DNA of 64,000 nt from Flavobacteriia bacterium (GTDB taxonomy: Bacteria > Bacteroidota > Bacteroidia > Flavobacteriales_D > Crocinitomicaceae): assembly GCA_947446925.1 (NCBI GenBank), contig CANFHU010000002.1, positions 124,001 through 188,000 of the forward strand. Reading direction: 5' to 3'. Below, in pieces: positions 31,564 through 40,045 of the stretch. Made by a program: the position numbers and the translations under genes. Within the stretch, counting starts at the first letter, position 1; each line of letters opens with the position of its first letter. The notes beneath the pieces were generated by a model, which saw only the letters and a list, made by a program, of their open reading frames with translations, did no database searches and had not been told where the DNA came from.

Positions 31564-32589
31564 TTAACTATTAAATTTACGTTTTGCTATTTCTATAGCT
31601 TGATGTAATTTTTGTTTTAAAATTTCCTGGGAGGGTAAAAATGTAAAATAATCAGCAACGCGAATATTACTTTTTTCTAACTGAAGTAATTCGATATGTT
31701 CTTCATTTTTACCCGAACATAGAATTAATCCGATCGGTGAATTTTCACCTTCCACCACTTCATGTTTCTCTAAATAACGTAAATACAATTCCATTTGACC
31801 TTTATGAGAGGCTTCAAAATTCCCTATTTTTAAATCAATTGCAACCAAGCATTTTAATCTTCTGTGATAAAACAGTAAATCGATATAATAATCTGTAGTA
31901 TCAATCGTAATACGTTTTTGGCGGGCTAAAAACGCAAAATCACTACCAAGTTCAATAATAAACCGTTGTAATTCTGCAATAATGGAGGTTTCTAAATCTT
32001 TCTCAGAATAAGTATCTTTTAATCCTAAAAAATCCAACACATACGGATCTTTAAACACGATATCCGGTGTTAATTTTTGTTCTTTTTTTAGTAATTCTAA
32101 ATCATTTTCAATCGTCAATTCAGGTTTTTTACTCAATGCTGTTCGTTCGTAAAGCATTGATTTAATACGTTCATTAAATACCCGAACACTCCATTTTTCA
32201 TGAATACACATTTGAATATAAAACTCTCGTTTTAAATTATCTTCGAGATATATAATTTCCTTAAAATGTGACCAACTTAATTGTCTCCACAGTGTAGAGA
32301 CTATTTCGATGTTATTAAATGTTTTTGAAAATTGAAGACAATGTCTAAGTTGTTTTTCACTCCAACCTTTCCCATAATCTTTCTCTAATTGACGAGAAAG
32401 TGTTAGGATAATTTCTTTTCCATATTCTGCTCGCTTATTTTGTAAGATTTCTTCTTGAACTCTTTTGCCAATTTGCCAATACAAACTGCTCAAAGCTACA
32501 TTTACAGTGGAAGCAAGTTGTTGTTTACTTTGTTCAATCAAGGCTTTAATTTCAGAAACAAGCCCTGTTTTTGAGATGTTCTTTTGCAT
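31564..32589 (-). CDS. YhcG/DUF1016 PDDEXK nuclease-family protein
   Basis: A 341-residue protein of the YhcG family. An N-terminal DUF1016 helical domain (about 1-160, SLYWQIGKRVQEEIL ... KQLRHCLQFSKTF ... LSWSHFKEIIYLED) is followed by a C-terminal PDDEXK nuclease fold. The core is visible at FYHRRLKCLVAIDLKIGNF and in GLILCSGKNEEHIELL. Relatives often sit beside restriction-modification or other mobile defence genes; none is adjacent here. Repeat copies B and C flank the gene on both sides, consistent with acquisition as a unit. Confidence 0.88.
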   Translation of the reverse strand: MQKNISKTGLVSEIKALIEQSKQQLASTVNVALSSLYWQIGKRVQEEILQNKRAEYGKEIILTLSRQLEKDYGKGWSEKQLRHCLQFSKTFNNIEIVSTLWRQLSWSHFKEIIYLEDNLKREFYIQMCIHEKWSVRVFNERIKSMLYERTALSKKPELTIENDLELLKKEQKLTPDIVFKDPYVLDFLGLKDTYSEKDLETSIIAELQRFIIELGSDFAFLARQKRITIDTTDYYIDLLFYHRRLKCLVAIDLKIGNFEASHKGQMELYLRYLEKHEVVEGENSPIGLILCSGKNEEHIELLQLEKSNIRVADYFTFLPSQEILKQKLHQAIEIAKRKFNS

Positions 32590-32679
32590 TTAACTCGTTT
32601 GTTTTGTTTCTTTTTGTACTAACAATAGAATTCTTTTGTTTATTTAAATATACTAAAAATACACAAGTTAAACCCTAAT

Positions 32680-32701
32680 ACCAAACGACATTTTCGTTGG
32701 T
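32680..32701. repeat. Accessory-region hairpin repeat, copy C
   Basis: ACC-a-AACGA / TCGTT-GGT with a CATTT loop and the CCCTAATACC left flank. It lies between the divergent YhcG-type gene and 32854. Confidence 0.75.
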
Positions 32702-32853
32702 TTAGTGTTTATGGTAAAGATATGTTTTTGTTTGATGGGTGATTTTTTTTTTCTTCCAACTTGTTGTTTAGATTTGTGAGGAATTAATTGTATTATGAAT
32801 AATTTTAGTTTTTAGGGGTGGTTCCAGTTAGTTAAGTTTACACACTTTGAAGC

Positions 32854-33387
32854 ATGAAAAGTATCTTAGTAGTCCTTTTATTTTTTATGATTACCTGTTT
32901 TTCGAGGCAAGCATCTAAAGTGTTTCCGGATAACTATTATTTAAAAAAAGGAAAAAAATCTACCTTGATTCAAGATAGTTTGTTTACTATTGATTTCAAA
33001 GTCCGTGAAAATTTTGTTAAAATAATACCTCCAAAAAATTCTACTTTCGAATTACCAGATAGCAGCGTTCAAATCCAACTTGTTAAAAATGTTGATTTTA
33101 ATACTGATGGAAAAAAAGACCTATTGGTAAATTTTGGTGCATGTGGAAAAGGAGCCTGTATGTATGGTTTGTTTTTGAACCAGTATGATAACAAGTACAC
33201 ATTGGCATTTTTCAATTATCTTAAAAACATCGAATTTAAAATTGAAAAAAATGGTATGTGGAATATTGAATCGACTGATGCATTAGAACCGTATGACCCG
33301 TCTAAAATTCAGATTACAGTGTACACATATGTTAAAAATGCAAACCGATATTTATTAGATACGACTTATGTTTATTCTGAAAAGTAA
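32854..33387 (+). CDS. Secreted protein with FG-GAP-like segment, function unknown
   Basis: A 177-residue protein with an N-terminal hydrophobic signal (MKSILVVLLFFMITCFS; Cys15 could be acylated, though the box is weak). The central VDFNTDGKKDLLVNFG is a calcium-binding FG-GAP/VCBS-like loop, and GACGKGACMYGLFLNQ follows it. It resembles short secreted Bacteroidetes proteins related to XAC2610-type beta-propeller fragments. It is the only plus-strand gene between 29.6 and 36.6 kb. Confidence 0.6.
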   Translation: MKSILVVLLFFMITCFSRQASKVFPDNYYLKKGKKSTLIQDSLFTIDFKVRENFVKIIPPKNSTFELPDSSVQIQLVKNVDFNTDGKKDLLVNFGACGKGACMYGLFLNQYDNKYTLAFFNYLKNIEFKIEKNGMWNIESTDALEPYDPSKIQITVYTYVKNANRYLLDTTYVYSEK

Positions 33388-33494
33388 ATAGAGAGATTTG
33401 AGGGGGGCGTGGTTCGATGTTTATTTGTGCAGGATTAATTTGTTGCTGCTAGGCGGTATAAAATCAAGTACAGCGTATTTACTTAATTTTTTGG

Positions 33495-33515
33495 AGCAGG
33501 ATTAAAAATCCAGCT
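33495..33515. repeat. GGATTAAAAATCC hairpin within a wider repeat block
   Basis: AGCAGGATT-aaa-AATCCAGCT is a 21-bp inverted repeat with one A-A mismatch. The block 33415-33515 matches the right half of the copy A region (GCGTATTTACTTAATT, GAGCAG). Related GGATT-tgt-AATCC is at 34456-34468. Confidence 0.65.
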
Positions 33516-33682
33516 CAGCGGGAGCTATTAATTTTGAACTAAATAATAGTATTATTAAAAATATTTTTTTCATATTTAATATACATTGTATCTTACTATA
33601 TCCCATTGCCACTTACATAATAATTTCTTTATTAATTCACAGAAATAGTTTAAATAATTTATTCGAACAAAAAATAAAATTA

Positions 33683-34405
33683 TTAATTACCACATTTGGA
33701 ACTAGAATTTGAAACATTACGTTGAGTAATAATTCTTCCTGTAACACCATCAATTACCAAATAAAAACCTAGCGTTTTATTTTCATCATTAGTAGTTTGT
33801 TCATACAAAACGTAATATCTAGGTCCATTCAATAAATCTCTTTTTAGTTGAACTATATTATACTCATAAAATTTATTAAGATTAAGCTTTCTATTTATTT
33901 CAGATAGATTTATTGAATAACTTTTTTCAACAATAGATATGATACTATCAGGCGTTATAACAAATAATGAATCATTATTTACAGTTTTAACTACTTGATT
34001 ATTTTTGTAATAAATCGAGCTACCTATTTTTATATTAAAATACAAAGTATAGGCAAATATTTTATTTCTATTAATATCATATTCATAAACTTTATTAATA
34101 TGAGATTTTTTATCAATGACAAATAATGCAAACTGATTATTGATATAATTAGATTTGTTTAATAAATCAACCCCTTTCAATACGAGTAGAGTACTATCTT
34201 TGAGGTAGTAAAATTTATTTTCACTAAGCCTCAATCCATCATTTTTCTTTATATTATTTAACTGATTATTAATTAAACGATTCAAAAGATATTTAGGTAT
34301 TTTTGGCTTATTATCTAAAATATTAACAATATCATCGAATTTTTTTTGTCCAAAAACATTTGAAAAATTAGCGAAACAAAAGAAAATTAAAATTACAAAC
34401 TTCAT
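33683..34405 (-). CDS. Secreted protein of unknown function
   Basis: A 240-residue protein from the Met at 34405 (MKFVILIFFCFANFSNVFGQ), which gives a standard signal peptide; an in-frame start at 34423 is less likely. The body is Asn/Lys/Ile-rich with predicted beta-strands and ends GVTGRIITQRNVSNSS. That ending resembles the close of the neighbouring 34679 protein (NAKNGKILSIRY). No family was recognised. Repeat copy D lies upstream. Confidence 0.55.
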   Translation of the reverse strand: MKFVILIFFCFANFSNVFGQKKFDDIVNILDNKPKIPKYLLNRLINNQLNNIKKNDGLRLSENKFYYLKDSTLLVLKGVDLLNKSNYINNQFALFVIDKKSHINKVYEYDINRNKIFAYTLYFNIKIGSSIYYKNNQVVKTVNNDSLFVITPDSIISIVEKSYSINLSEINRKLNLNKFYEYNIVQLKRDLLNGPRYYVLYEQTTNDENKTLGFYLVIDGVTGRIITQRNVSNSSSKCGN

Positions 34406-34520
34406 ATATATATTTAAAATCAATTAATTGATGATCTAATAACCCCTGCTTCGCTGGATTTGTAATCCTGCGATTAATTTCCATCAAACTAAAATTACTC
34501 AATCTACACATAACTTACTA

Positions 34521-34544
34521 ACGCTAAACGCAATTTTCGTTGGT
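34521..34544. repeat. Accessory-region hairpin repeat, copy D
   Basis: A degenerate hairpin core (AACG/CGTT), but the longest preserved flanks: the CTTCGCTGGATTTGTAATCC and GCGATTA segments to the left and TTTATAGTTGCAATTCGTTT to the right. The whole unit spans about 34444-34605. Confidence 0.7.
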
Positions 34545-34678
34545 TTGGTATTTATAGTTGCAATTCGTTTTTGGTTGGTTTCTTAGTAAGGAGCATGATT
34601 TATTTCATTGATACTAATGAGGTCTGAAAGTGCTGGGTAGTATTTTTCTGTTGTTGGCATAATAAAATTTAAAAAATA

Positions 34679-35320
34679 TTAATAATTACTGAAGAAATAA
34701 CGAATAGAGAGAATTTTTCCGTTCTTAGCATTCATTGTACAAATTAATGCCATTGTATCTGTTAATTGATAATCAATTTGATATGCAGAAACTCCATCTA
34801 TTTTAATCTTTTTTAAACACAAATGATCATTACTATAATCAAATTTTCGTGTGTCTTTAATTGACGTAAGACGTTTTTTAATTATTTTTTTTGCTTCAAT
34901 TACATCAATTTTATAATTCAAATCGTGATTAATAAGATCGAATTTTTCTAATGAATCATTGTATTCGTATCCTAAACCAACTTTATTATAGCAACTATCT
35001 ATAAAATATGTCTCTATTAACTTTAAGGTTGTTTTAGAGTAAAAATTTATTAATCGTAAATTATTTACTGAATTATTAATCTTTACTATTTCTGAAAATG
35101 CACTTTTGCCACCAGATGGTTGATACCAATTTCCGAAGTATATAGTATTGTTATAATTATCTTTAAAATTAATTGTGTTCCGATCCTTATCATGATAAAC
35201 CGCTACTAAAGAATCATAATATTTTTTTTTATAAATATTGGTTGTATCTATTTTAGAATAGTCTCTTTGAGCAACCGATAGAAAACTGAAAAAAAGAAAT
35301 AAAAGAAGTAGTTTTAGCAT
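34679..35320 (-). CDS. Secreted protein of unknown function
   Basis: A 213-residue protein with a signal peptide (residues 1-17, FLSVAQ). The body is basic and Tyr/Asn-rich, with predicted beta-strands and a C-terminal MNAKNGKILSIRYFF. No family was recognised. It is separated from its neighbours by repeat copies D (downstream) and E (upstream), like the other minus-strand genes here. Confidence 0.55.
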   Translation of the reverse strand: MLKLLLLFLFFSFLSVAQRDYSKIDTTNIYKKKYYDSLVAVYHDKDRNTINFKDNYNNTIYFGNWYQPSGGKSAFSEIVKINNSVNNLRLINFYSKTTLKLIETYFIDSCYNKVGLGYEYNDSLEKFDLINHDLNYKIDVIEAKKIIKKRLTSIKDTRKFDYSNDHLCLKKIKIDGVSAYQIDYQLTDTMALICTMNAKNGKILSIRYFFSNY

Positions 35321-35403
35321 TGTATTTTAGTTATCAACTCAATAGTATAGGTCTTATGAGTTTTTGTTTTCTCTAAATTAATCAATCTACTCCTAACACC
35401 CTA

Positions 35404-35427
35404 ACAACAAACGACATTTTTGTTGGT
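35404..35427. repeat. Accessory-region hairpin repeat, copy E
   Basis: Same CTACTCCTAACACCCTAAC left flank as copy B. The core has diverged (ACAAACGA ... TGTTGGT). The right flank ends inside the AAA-ATPase gene: its stop codon (35435-35437) is part of the repeat's GTATTTA. Confidence 0.75.
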
Positions 35428-35434
35428 TTAGTAT

Positions 35435-36649
35435 TTAATACAAAAATCCAAACATCCACAACGGAACTTTATTTCCAAAACCAATTTCGATGTTATCGGC
35501 AACAATATATTTTTCGCCGTCGTAGGACTCGAGTTGTTTTTGTGTTTTTGACTTTCCACCGACTTCAAACAAAATATGTTGATCGATAAAAAAATCACCT
35601 ATTTTGGGATAGGTTACTTCATGTTCGGTGAGTAGTTGGTTGTAAAAAAACGTTTCTCGTATTGTTCCGGTTTCTGTGTTTTTTGGAGCGAGTACGTGCA
35701 GTAGGTTGGTGTTTTGAATGTATATTTTATCAGGTTTTTGTAGTATTTTATTTCCAATACTGTTCGCTGAAAGTTGCTTGATTAATCTATCATGTTCCAA
35801 TAAATTCAAGTATTTAAGCGTAGTTCGATAATCAGCAATGGATAAATGATTGGATAGTGCTTTGATATTTGGTGTATATGGTACAGTTGAGCTAATTGCG
35901 CCTAATAATTTCTTTAACTTCTCCGTGTTTTCAGACGGGGCTGAAACTACAGCAGGTATATCACTTTCAATAATTAGGTTGATAATATTTAATAATCGAG
36001 CAGGATAATTTGATTTTGATTCTTTAAAAAATGGGTAATAACCAATTTGCAAGTATTCATTAAAATTTGCCAGCGGCTTAATCCTTTCATTTATTTCCCG
36101 AGCGATTTGTATGTGATTGGACAAGAGTTCGCTTAACGGAACTGCTTCGAATTTTTCCCCATATTGAAAGTTTAAAAACTCTCGGTACGATAAACCATAT
36201 AATTCGTAGGAAACTTTTCGTCTACTTAGATCTCCATTTCCCTTATAGAGATGAAGTAAGGAAGAACTTGAGTATACGATTCTTAACTCTGGGAATGAGT
36301 CATAGATTGCTTTCAATTCATTCGACCAATCTTGGCCTAGTTTAACATTTGGATATTTATGAATTTCATCTAAAAACAAATAGTTTCCTCCACTTTTATA
36401 AAAAGTATCTGCTAAATCAAATATGGAATTTGTATAAAAATAAGGCAAATCTAAAGAGGTGTACAAAACAAGGTGTTTTTTTTGTAATTCTTTTGCTCGC
36501 TGGAGCATTAAGGTTGTTTTACCTGTACCTCTCGCACCTTTTATTTCAATAAGTCGGTTGTCCCACTCTATTTTTTTGGATAAATATCGCTGAAAATGCG
36601 TTGATAAACCTCGAATTAGTCGTTCGGATATTTCAAAAAGTATGTCCAT
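35435..36649 (-). CDS. AAA_14/DUF4143 ATPase
   Basis: A 404-residue ATP-binding protein. The N-terminal AAA domain has Walker A (GARGTGKTT, about 39-47) and Walker B (YLFLDEIHKYPN), and the sensor-1 region reads IVYSSSSLLHLY. The C-terminal DUF4143 region (RETFFYNQLL ... IDQHILFEVGGKSKTQKQLE) contains a PDDEXK-like core. This common family has no settled function and is often accessory or mobile. The stop codon lies within repeat copy E. Confidence 0.85.
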   Translation of the reverse strand: MDILFEISERLIRGLSTHFQRYLSKKIEWDNRLIEIKGARGTGKTTLMLQRAKELQKKHLVLYTSLDLPYFYTNSIFDLADTFYKSGGNYLFLDEIHKYPNVKLGQDWSNELKAIYDSFPELRIVYSSSSLLHLYKGNGDLSRRKVSYELYGLSYREFLNFQYGEKFEAVPLSELLSNHIQIAREINERIKPLANFNEYLQIGYYPFFKESKSNYPARLLNIINLIIESDIPAVVSAPSENTEKLKKLLGAISSTVPYTPNIKALSNHLSIADYRTTLKYLNLLEHDRLIKQLSANSIGNKILQKPDKIYIQNTNLLHVLAPKNTETGTIRETFFYNQLLTEHEVTYPKIGDFFIDQHILFEVGGKSKTQKQLESYDGEKYIVADNIEIGFGNKVPLWMFGFLY

Positions 36650-37480
36650 TATTTTATATATATGCGATTAAATGTACCGTAAATATATGAATAAAAACGG
36701 AATGTAATCCACTTTTTTATGATTAAAAAACGTAATATAAACCGTTTTATATTGTTGAATAACGGAATAGATTCCTCTTTTTGTCATTCCCATTCCAAAA
36801 ACTCCATCAAACTGATCACCGAAATTCCTTGGTGTCTGTTTCCATTGAAATATAAAACTCCTAAAAGTTTAAAGTATAACTACAACTTTTGCTAAAAAAG
36901 ATGAAAGTTGTAAGTATGATTATAACTTTTTATTAAGATAAAAGACTGAAAGATGAAAGAACAAAGACTTTCAATATAACCAATGCATTCTTCATTCAAT
37001 TTTATATTTATGTTTATTAACTTCTTAGTATTTTTACACCACGATCCGACCATCAAAGATTGGCTATGAGATCTACTTCGCAAGGAGGACCCGTACATTC
37101 TAATTTGAAGCTTAGGAATATAAAAATAAGGTGACGCTACGCAACACTATGAAAGGCCTCAGTCGAAAGATTCTCGTAAGAGACATTGGAATTCAGAACT
37201 TTGCAGTAAACCTAATCGTGTTAATGGAAGCTTCGATTAACCGTGGTGTACGGGTTTTTTATTGGTGATAACTTTTGTTACTTTTTTTGATATTTAGTAC
37301 AGGATTAAAAACCAACCACACAGGGAAAAGGATAATTCTATATTTTTAGTTATATTTAATCTAAAATGCATTAAATGACGGTGATTAACATCTCTTTGAA
37401 ATAATAGCAATTTTTACAAGGTTTATAAATTAAGTTGTGCTAAAAACTAATGTTCTACACAAGGCAGTTAATCAATAAAA
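36650..37480. other. Long non-coding stretch with direct-repeat copy 1
   Basis: In this 831-bp gap, 36650-36840 is A/T-rich and probably holds the ATPase promoter. 37112-37286 is the first copy of the 175-bp direct repeat. 37290-37480 leads into the TPR gene. The minus-strand frame at 36892-37098 has no plausible protein features, so I call no gene. Confidence 0.65.
37112..37286 (+). repeat. 175-bp direct repeat, copy 1; candidate structured RNA
   Basis: 172 of 175 bases match 39226-39400 with no gaps. It contains TCTC-GTAA-GAGA (37172-37183, GNRA-type loop) and a 22-bp near-palindrome GTTAATGGAAGC ... TTAAC (37220-37241). AACCGT ... ACGGGTT follows, leading into six T (37239-37260) like an intrinsic terminator. 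All of these read in the plus direction. Confidence 0.8.
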
Positions 37481-39181
37481 TTGAAACTTGTGCATAAAAA
37501 AACAACAAACAAAAAAGAAAGTTATATTCTTTGTGGATTATTTCATGTTTCATGGACATTTGTTCTGCGTCATGACTCTTCCGGACTTTTCATCAAATTG
37601 ATTTACTTTATTGTTTTAAATCTTCTTCTATTTTCCAGACCATTATTTGCGCAACCAGGTGGCGGTGGTGGTTTATCAATAGGTTCTTTATACGACGAAA
37701 AACTTGAAAGGATAGATTTTTTTTCTGATTCTTCTATTAAAATCAGAACTTTTATTTTAAATGGTGAGAAAATTCATCAAGAAACGTTTCTTTTTCAACG
37801 ATTATTAAATCAAAAAGTTAAGAGGTCAATTAATAGTTTAGTTTATGCGTTTTTACTTCCTCCCTCTGATGATATAGATGGTGATGGGTACTTGGATAAT
37901 CAATCAAACCAAAGAATGTTTATCTTGAGAAACCAAGATACGATGATCATTGATTTTGTAGGAATAATTGGAGAAAACCCAGCCGGGATAAGAGATTTGA
38001 TGGATTCCCTCGTAATTCAAAAAGGATATTTTAAATTTTACCGGTTTAAAAATACAGAAAGTCTTATATGTGATGACTTTCATAAAAATAGAAGGTTAAT
38101 CGGGAATGGCTTAACTCCAACTACTGTAAAGCATTTATCCTGTGAAGGTTATTTAGAACATAATTTAAAAATTGACCTTTCTTTTTTATTAGATAAAAAT
38201 CTTCCACCCTCCTATTTTCTCAAAAGAGCAGCATATTATTTACGATACAATCAGCCTGAACTTGCTTTGATTGATATCGGTGTTGGTATTGAAAAAAGTA
38301 ATGGAACTATAAATTGCGAAATGCAATACTTGTTTTGTACTGCGTATTCACAAACTGGGCAATACGAAAAAGCAATTAAAAACATATCCGATGCCATTCA
38401 CTGCAAACAGTATAAATGGGATGAAGAATGGGAAAGCAAAGTAAGAAATTACGAAATAAGAATAGATTTATTCATAAATATGAAAAAATATGAAAAAGCG
38501 TTAGAAGATTACAATACAATATACTCTATTTCTCAATATAAAATTGGCGCAAACATTGAAAGGGCAAATTTTAAAATGAAATATCTAAAGGATTATAAAG
38601 GAGCAATTTTAGATTTGAAAATGACCATTGACTCAATACCTGAAAATCATTTAAATGACCGTCTGCAAGGATCATCCGAATATGCGGATACTTATTTTAC
38701 TCTTGCAATGGCAGAATATTTAAATAATGAAAAAAAAATAGCATTTAAACATTGGTTAAAGTCAGAAGAATTTGGATATAACAAATCAAGTTCAAATGGT
38801 ACAATTATTCATTTTGATTCCATAATTAAGCAAAATCCAAATGCTCCTGAATTATACCTTTCACGAGCTATTGAACAATTTGGAATAGGATTTTATTTAG
38901 GTATGGGAGAAGAGACAAAAAAGTGTTTTTATAAAGCTCTTGATGACATTAATAAAGCAGAAGAGTTAAAAATGAAAAGTTATAGAATCAATATGTATCG
39001 CGCATCTGTATTAAATCAATTAAAAAAACACGAGGATGCTTTGAAAGAAATTGATAAAGCGATTCTTAAAAACAATAAAGATCCAAGATGCTTCCTTATT
39101 CGTTACCAGATAAGCAAGAGTGAAACAGATTTACAACAATATAAAATACTCTCTCAAAATTGGAAATGGGAAAAATATTAG
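37481..39181 (+). CDS. Secreted TPR-repeat protein
   Basis: A protein of up to 566 residues with no ATG in the first ~140 codons. The open frame begins with TTG at 37481. A TTG at 37598 would give a clean signal peptide (IYFIVLNLLLFSRPLFAQ), so the true start is uncertain and 37598 is attractive. A beta-rich N-terminal part (DIDGDGYLD loop) is followed by tetratricopeptide repeats from about residue 245 (PELALIDIGVGIEKS, GQYEKAIKNISDAIH, KKYEKALEDYNTIY, HEDALKEIDKAIL). Function is unknown. The gene is bracketed by the two 175-bp direct repeats. Confidence 0.7.
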   Translation: MKLVHKKTTNKKESYILCGLFHVSWTFVLRHDSSGLFIKLIYFIVLNLLLFSRPLFAQPGGGGGLSIGSLYDEKLERIDFFSDSSIKIRTFILNGEKIHQETFLFQRLLNQKVKRSINSLVYAFLLPPSDDIDGDGYLDNQSNQRMFILRNQDTMIIDFVGIIGENPAGIRDLMDSLVIQKGYFKFYRFKNTESLICDDFHKNRRLIGNGLTPTTVKHLSCEGYLEHNLKIDLSFLLDKNLPPSYFLKRAAYYLRYNQPELALIDIGVGIEKSNGTINCEMQYLFCTAYSQTGQYEKAIKNISDAIHCKQYKWDEEWESKVRNYEIRIDLFINMKKYEKALEDYNTIYSISQYKIGANIERANFKMKYLKDYKGAILDLKMTIDSIPENHLNDRLQGSSEYADTYFTLAMAEYLNNEKKIAFKHWLKSEEFGYNKSSSNGTIIHFDSIIKQNPNAPELYLSRAIEQFGIGFYLGMGEETKKCFYKALDDINKAEELKMKSYRINMYRASVLNQLKKHEDALKEIDKAILKNNKDPRCFLIRYQISKSETDLQQYKILSQNWKWEKY

Positions 39182-39225
39182 TTTAGTATTACATTATGGT
39201 ATTAGTCATGTTAATGATTTGAAAA

Positions 39226-39400
39226 TTAGGAATATAAAAATAAGGTGACGTTACGCAACACTATGAAAGGCCTCAGTCGAAAGATTCTCGCAAGAGACAT
39301 TGGAATTCAGAACTTTGCAGTAAACCTAATCGTGTTAATGGAGGCTTCGATTAACCGTGGTGTACGGGTTTTTTATTGGTGATAACTTTTGTTACTTTTT
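39226..39400 (+). repeat. 175-bp direct repeat, copy 2; candidate structured RNA
   Basis: The second copy, 2114 bp from the first. The three differences are all transitions; one changes the loop of the TCTC-GNRA-GAGA hairpin from GTAA to GCAA. Right after it, GTTACTTTTT pairs with AAAAAAAGTAA (39391-39417). Confidence 0.8.
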
Positions 39401-39433
39401 CCAAAGCAAAAAAAGTAAGCAAAATGCTTTTTT

Positions 39434-40045
39434 TTAATATAATTCATTATCAAACGGAATTAGATCTTGCAGTTTTGGTAGTGTTCTAATGATTATTTTC
39501 TTTTTTGATTTTCGGATTTGTTTATTTGTGTCACAACGTTCTAATTTTACTATTCTAACTCCAGTAGAGAGGTTAAAGTCAATAGTGGTTAATACGCCAT
39601 TTCCGTCAGAGTAAGTTTCTGAAAATCCTATTAATTCAAAATTTCCATGTTGGAATCTAAAAGTATGACTGAAGTTTCCTCTCAATAATACATTGTTTAC
39701 ACGTAACACCCCTTTTTGAATTGTAACATCTGAAAAACCATTTCCTTTTTGGTAGCCTTCTCTACCATTTGGGTATTGTGGTTCAATCAGTTTTGAGGTC
39801 GTAACAATTAATTTAGAGAAACCATCTTTGTCCACGAAAAAAACTTGAAATCGATACGGTGCCATTTCATGTAAGGTATCTTGGGTTACAATTACTTTAT
39901 CGTCGATACCATCGTAATTCAAATCACCTTGAACTTCCATTACGAGGTGGTTAAAATGGAGTTTGGTAGAGTCTGTTTGAGCGAAACACGTAAATTGAAA
40001 AAACAGGAAAAATGGGGGTAAAATTCGTTTTAGATAGCCATTCAT
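39434..40045 (-). CDS. Secreted protein with FG-GAP-like calcium loop
   Basis: A 203-residue protein with a signal peptide (about residues 1-22, FTCFAQ). The early GDLNYDGIDDKVIV is a VCBS/FG-GAP-type calcium loop. The rest is beta-rich (VEVQG-type strands, NFELIGFSETYSDGNGV) and ends in a basic stretch KQIRKSKKKIIIRTLP. Function is unknown. Its ATG overlaps the stop of the upstream gene (TAATG), so the two are translationally coupled. Confidence 0.6.
   Translation of the reverse strand: MNGYLKRILPPFFLFFQFTCFAQTDSTKLHFNHLVMEVQGDLNYDGIDDKVIVTQDTLHEMAPYRFQVFFVDKDGFSKLIVTTSKLIEPQYPNGREGYQKGNGFSDVTIQKGVLRVNNVLLRGNFSHTFRFQHGNFELIGFSETYSDGNGVLTTIDFNLSTGVRIVKLERCDTNKQIRKSKKKIIIRTLPKLQDLIPFDNELY

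Noticed and set aside
30200-35430. CRISPR array from the recurring repeats
   Set aside because: The spacing is 1-2 kb with genes between copies; there are no regular short spacers and no cas genes.
30125-35440. Reading the recurrent hairpin elements as integron attC sites
   Set aside because: The ends only approximate the RYYYAAC/GTTRRRY core sites (one mismatch each), the elements are too short between these points, and no integrase gene is visible.
36892-37098. Minus-strand open frame of 68 codons in the gap before the TPR gene
   Set aside because: The composition is erratic, there is no start context or domain, and it reaches toward the direct repeat. It is best explained as chance.
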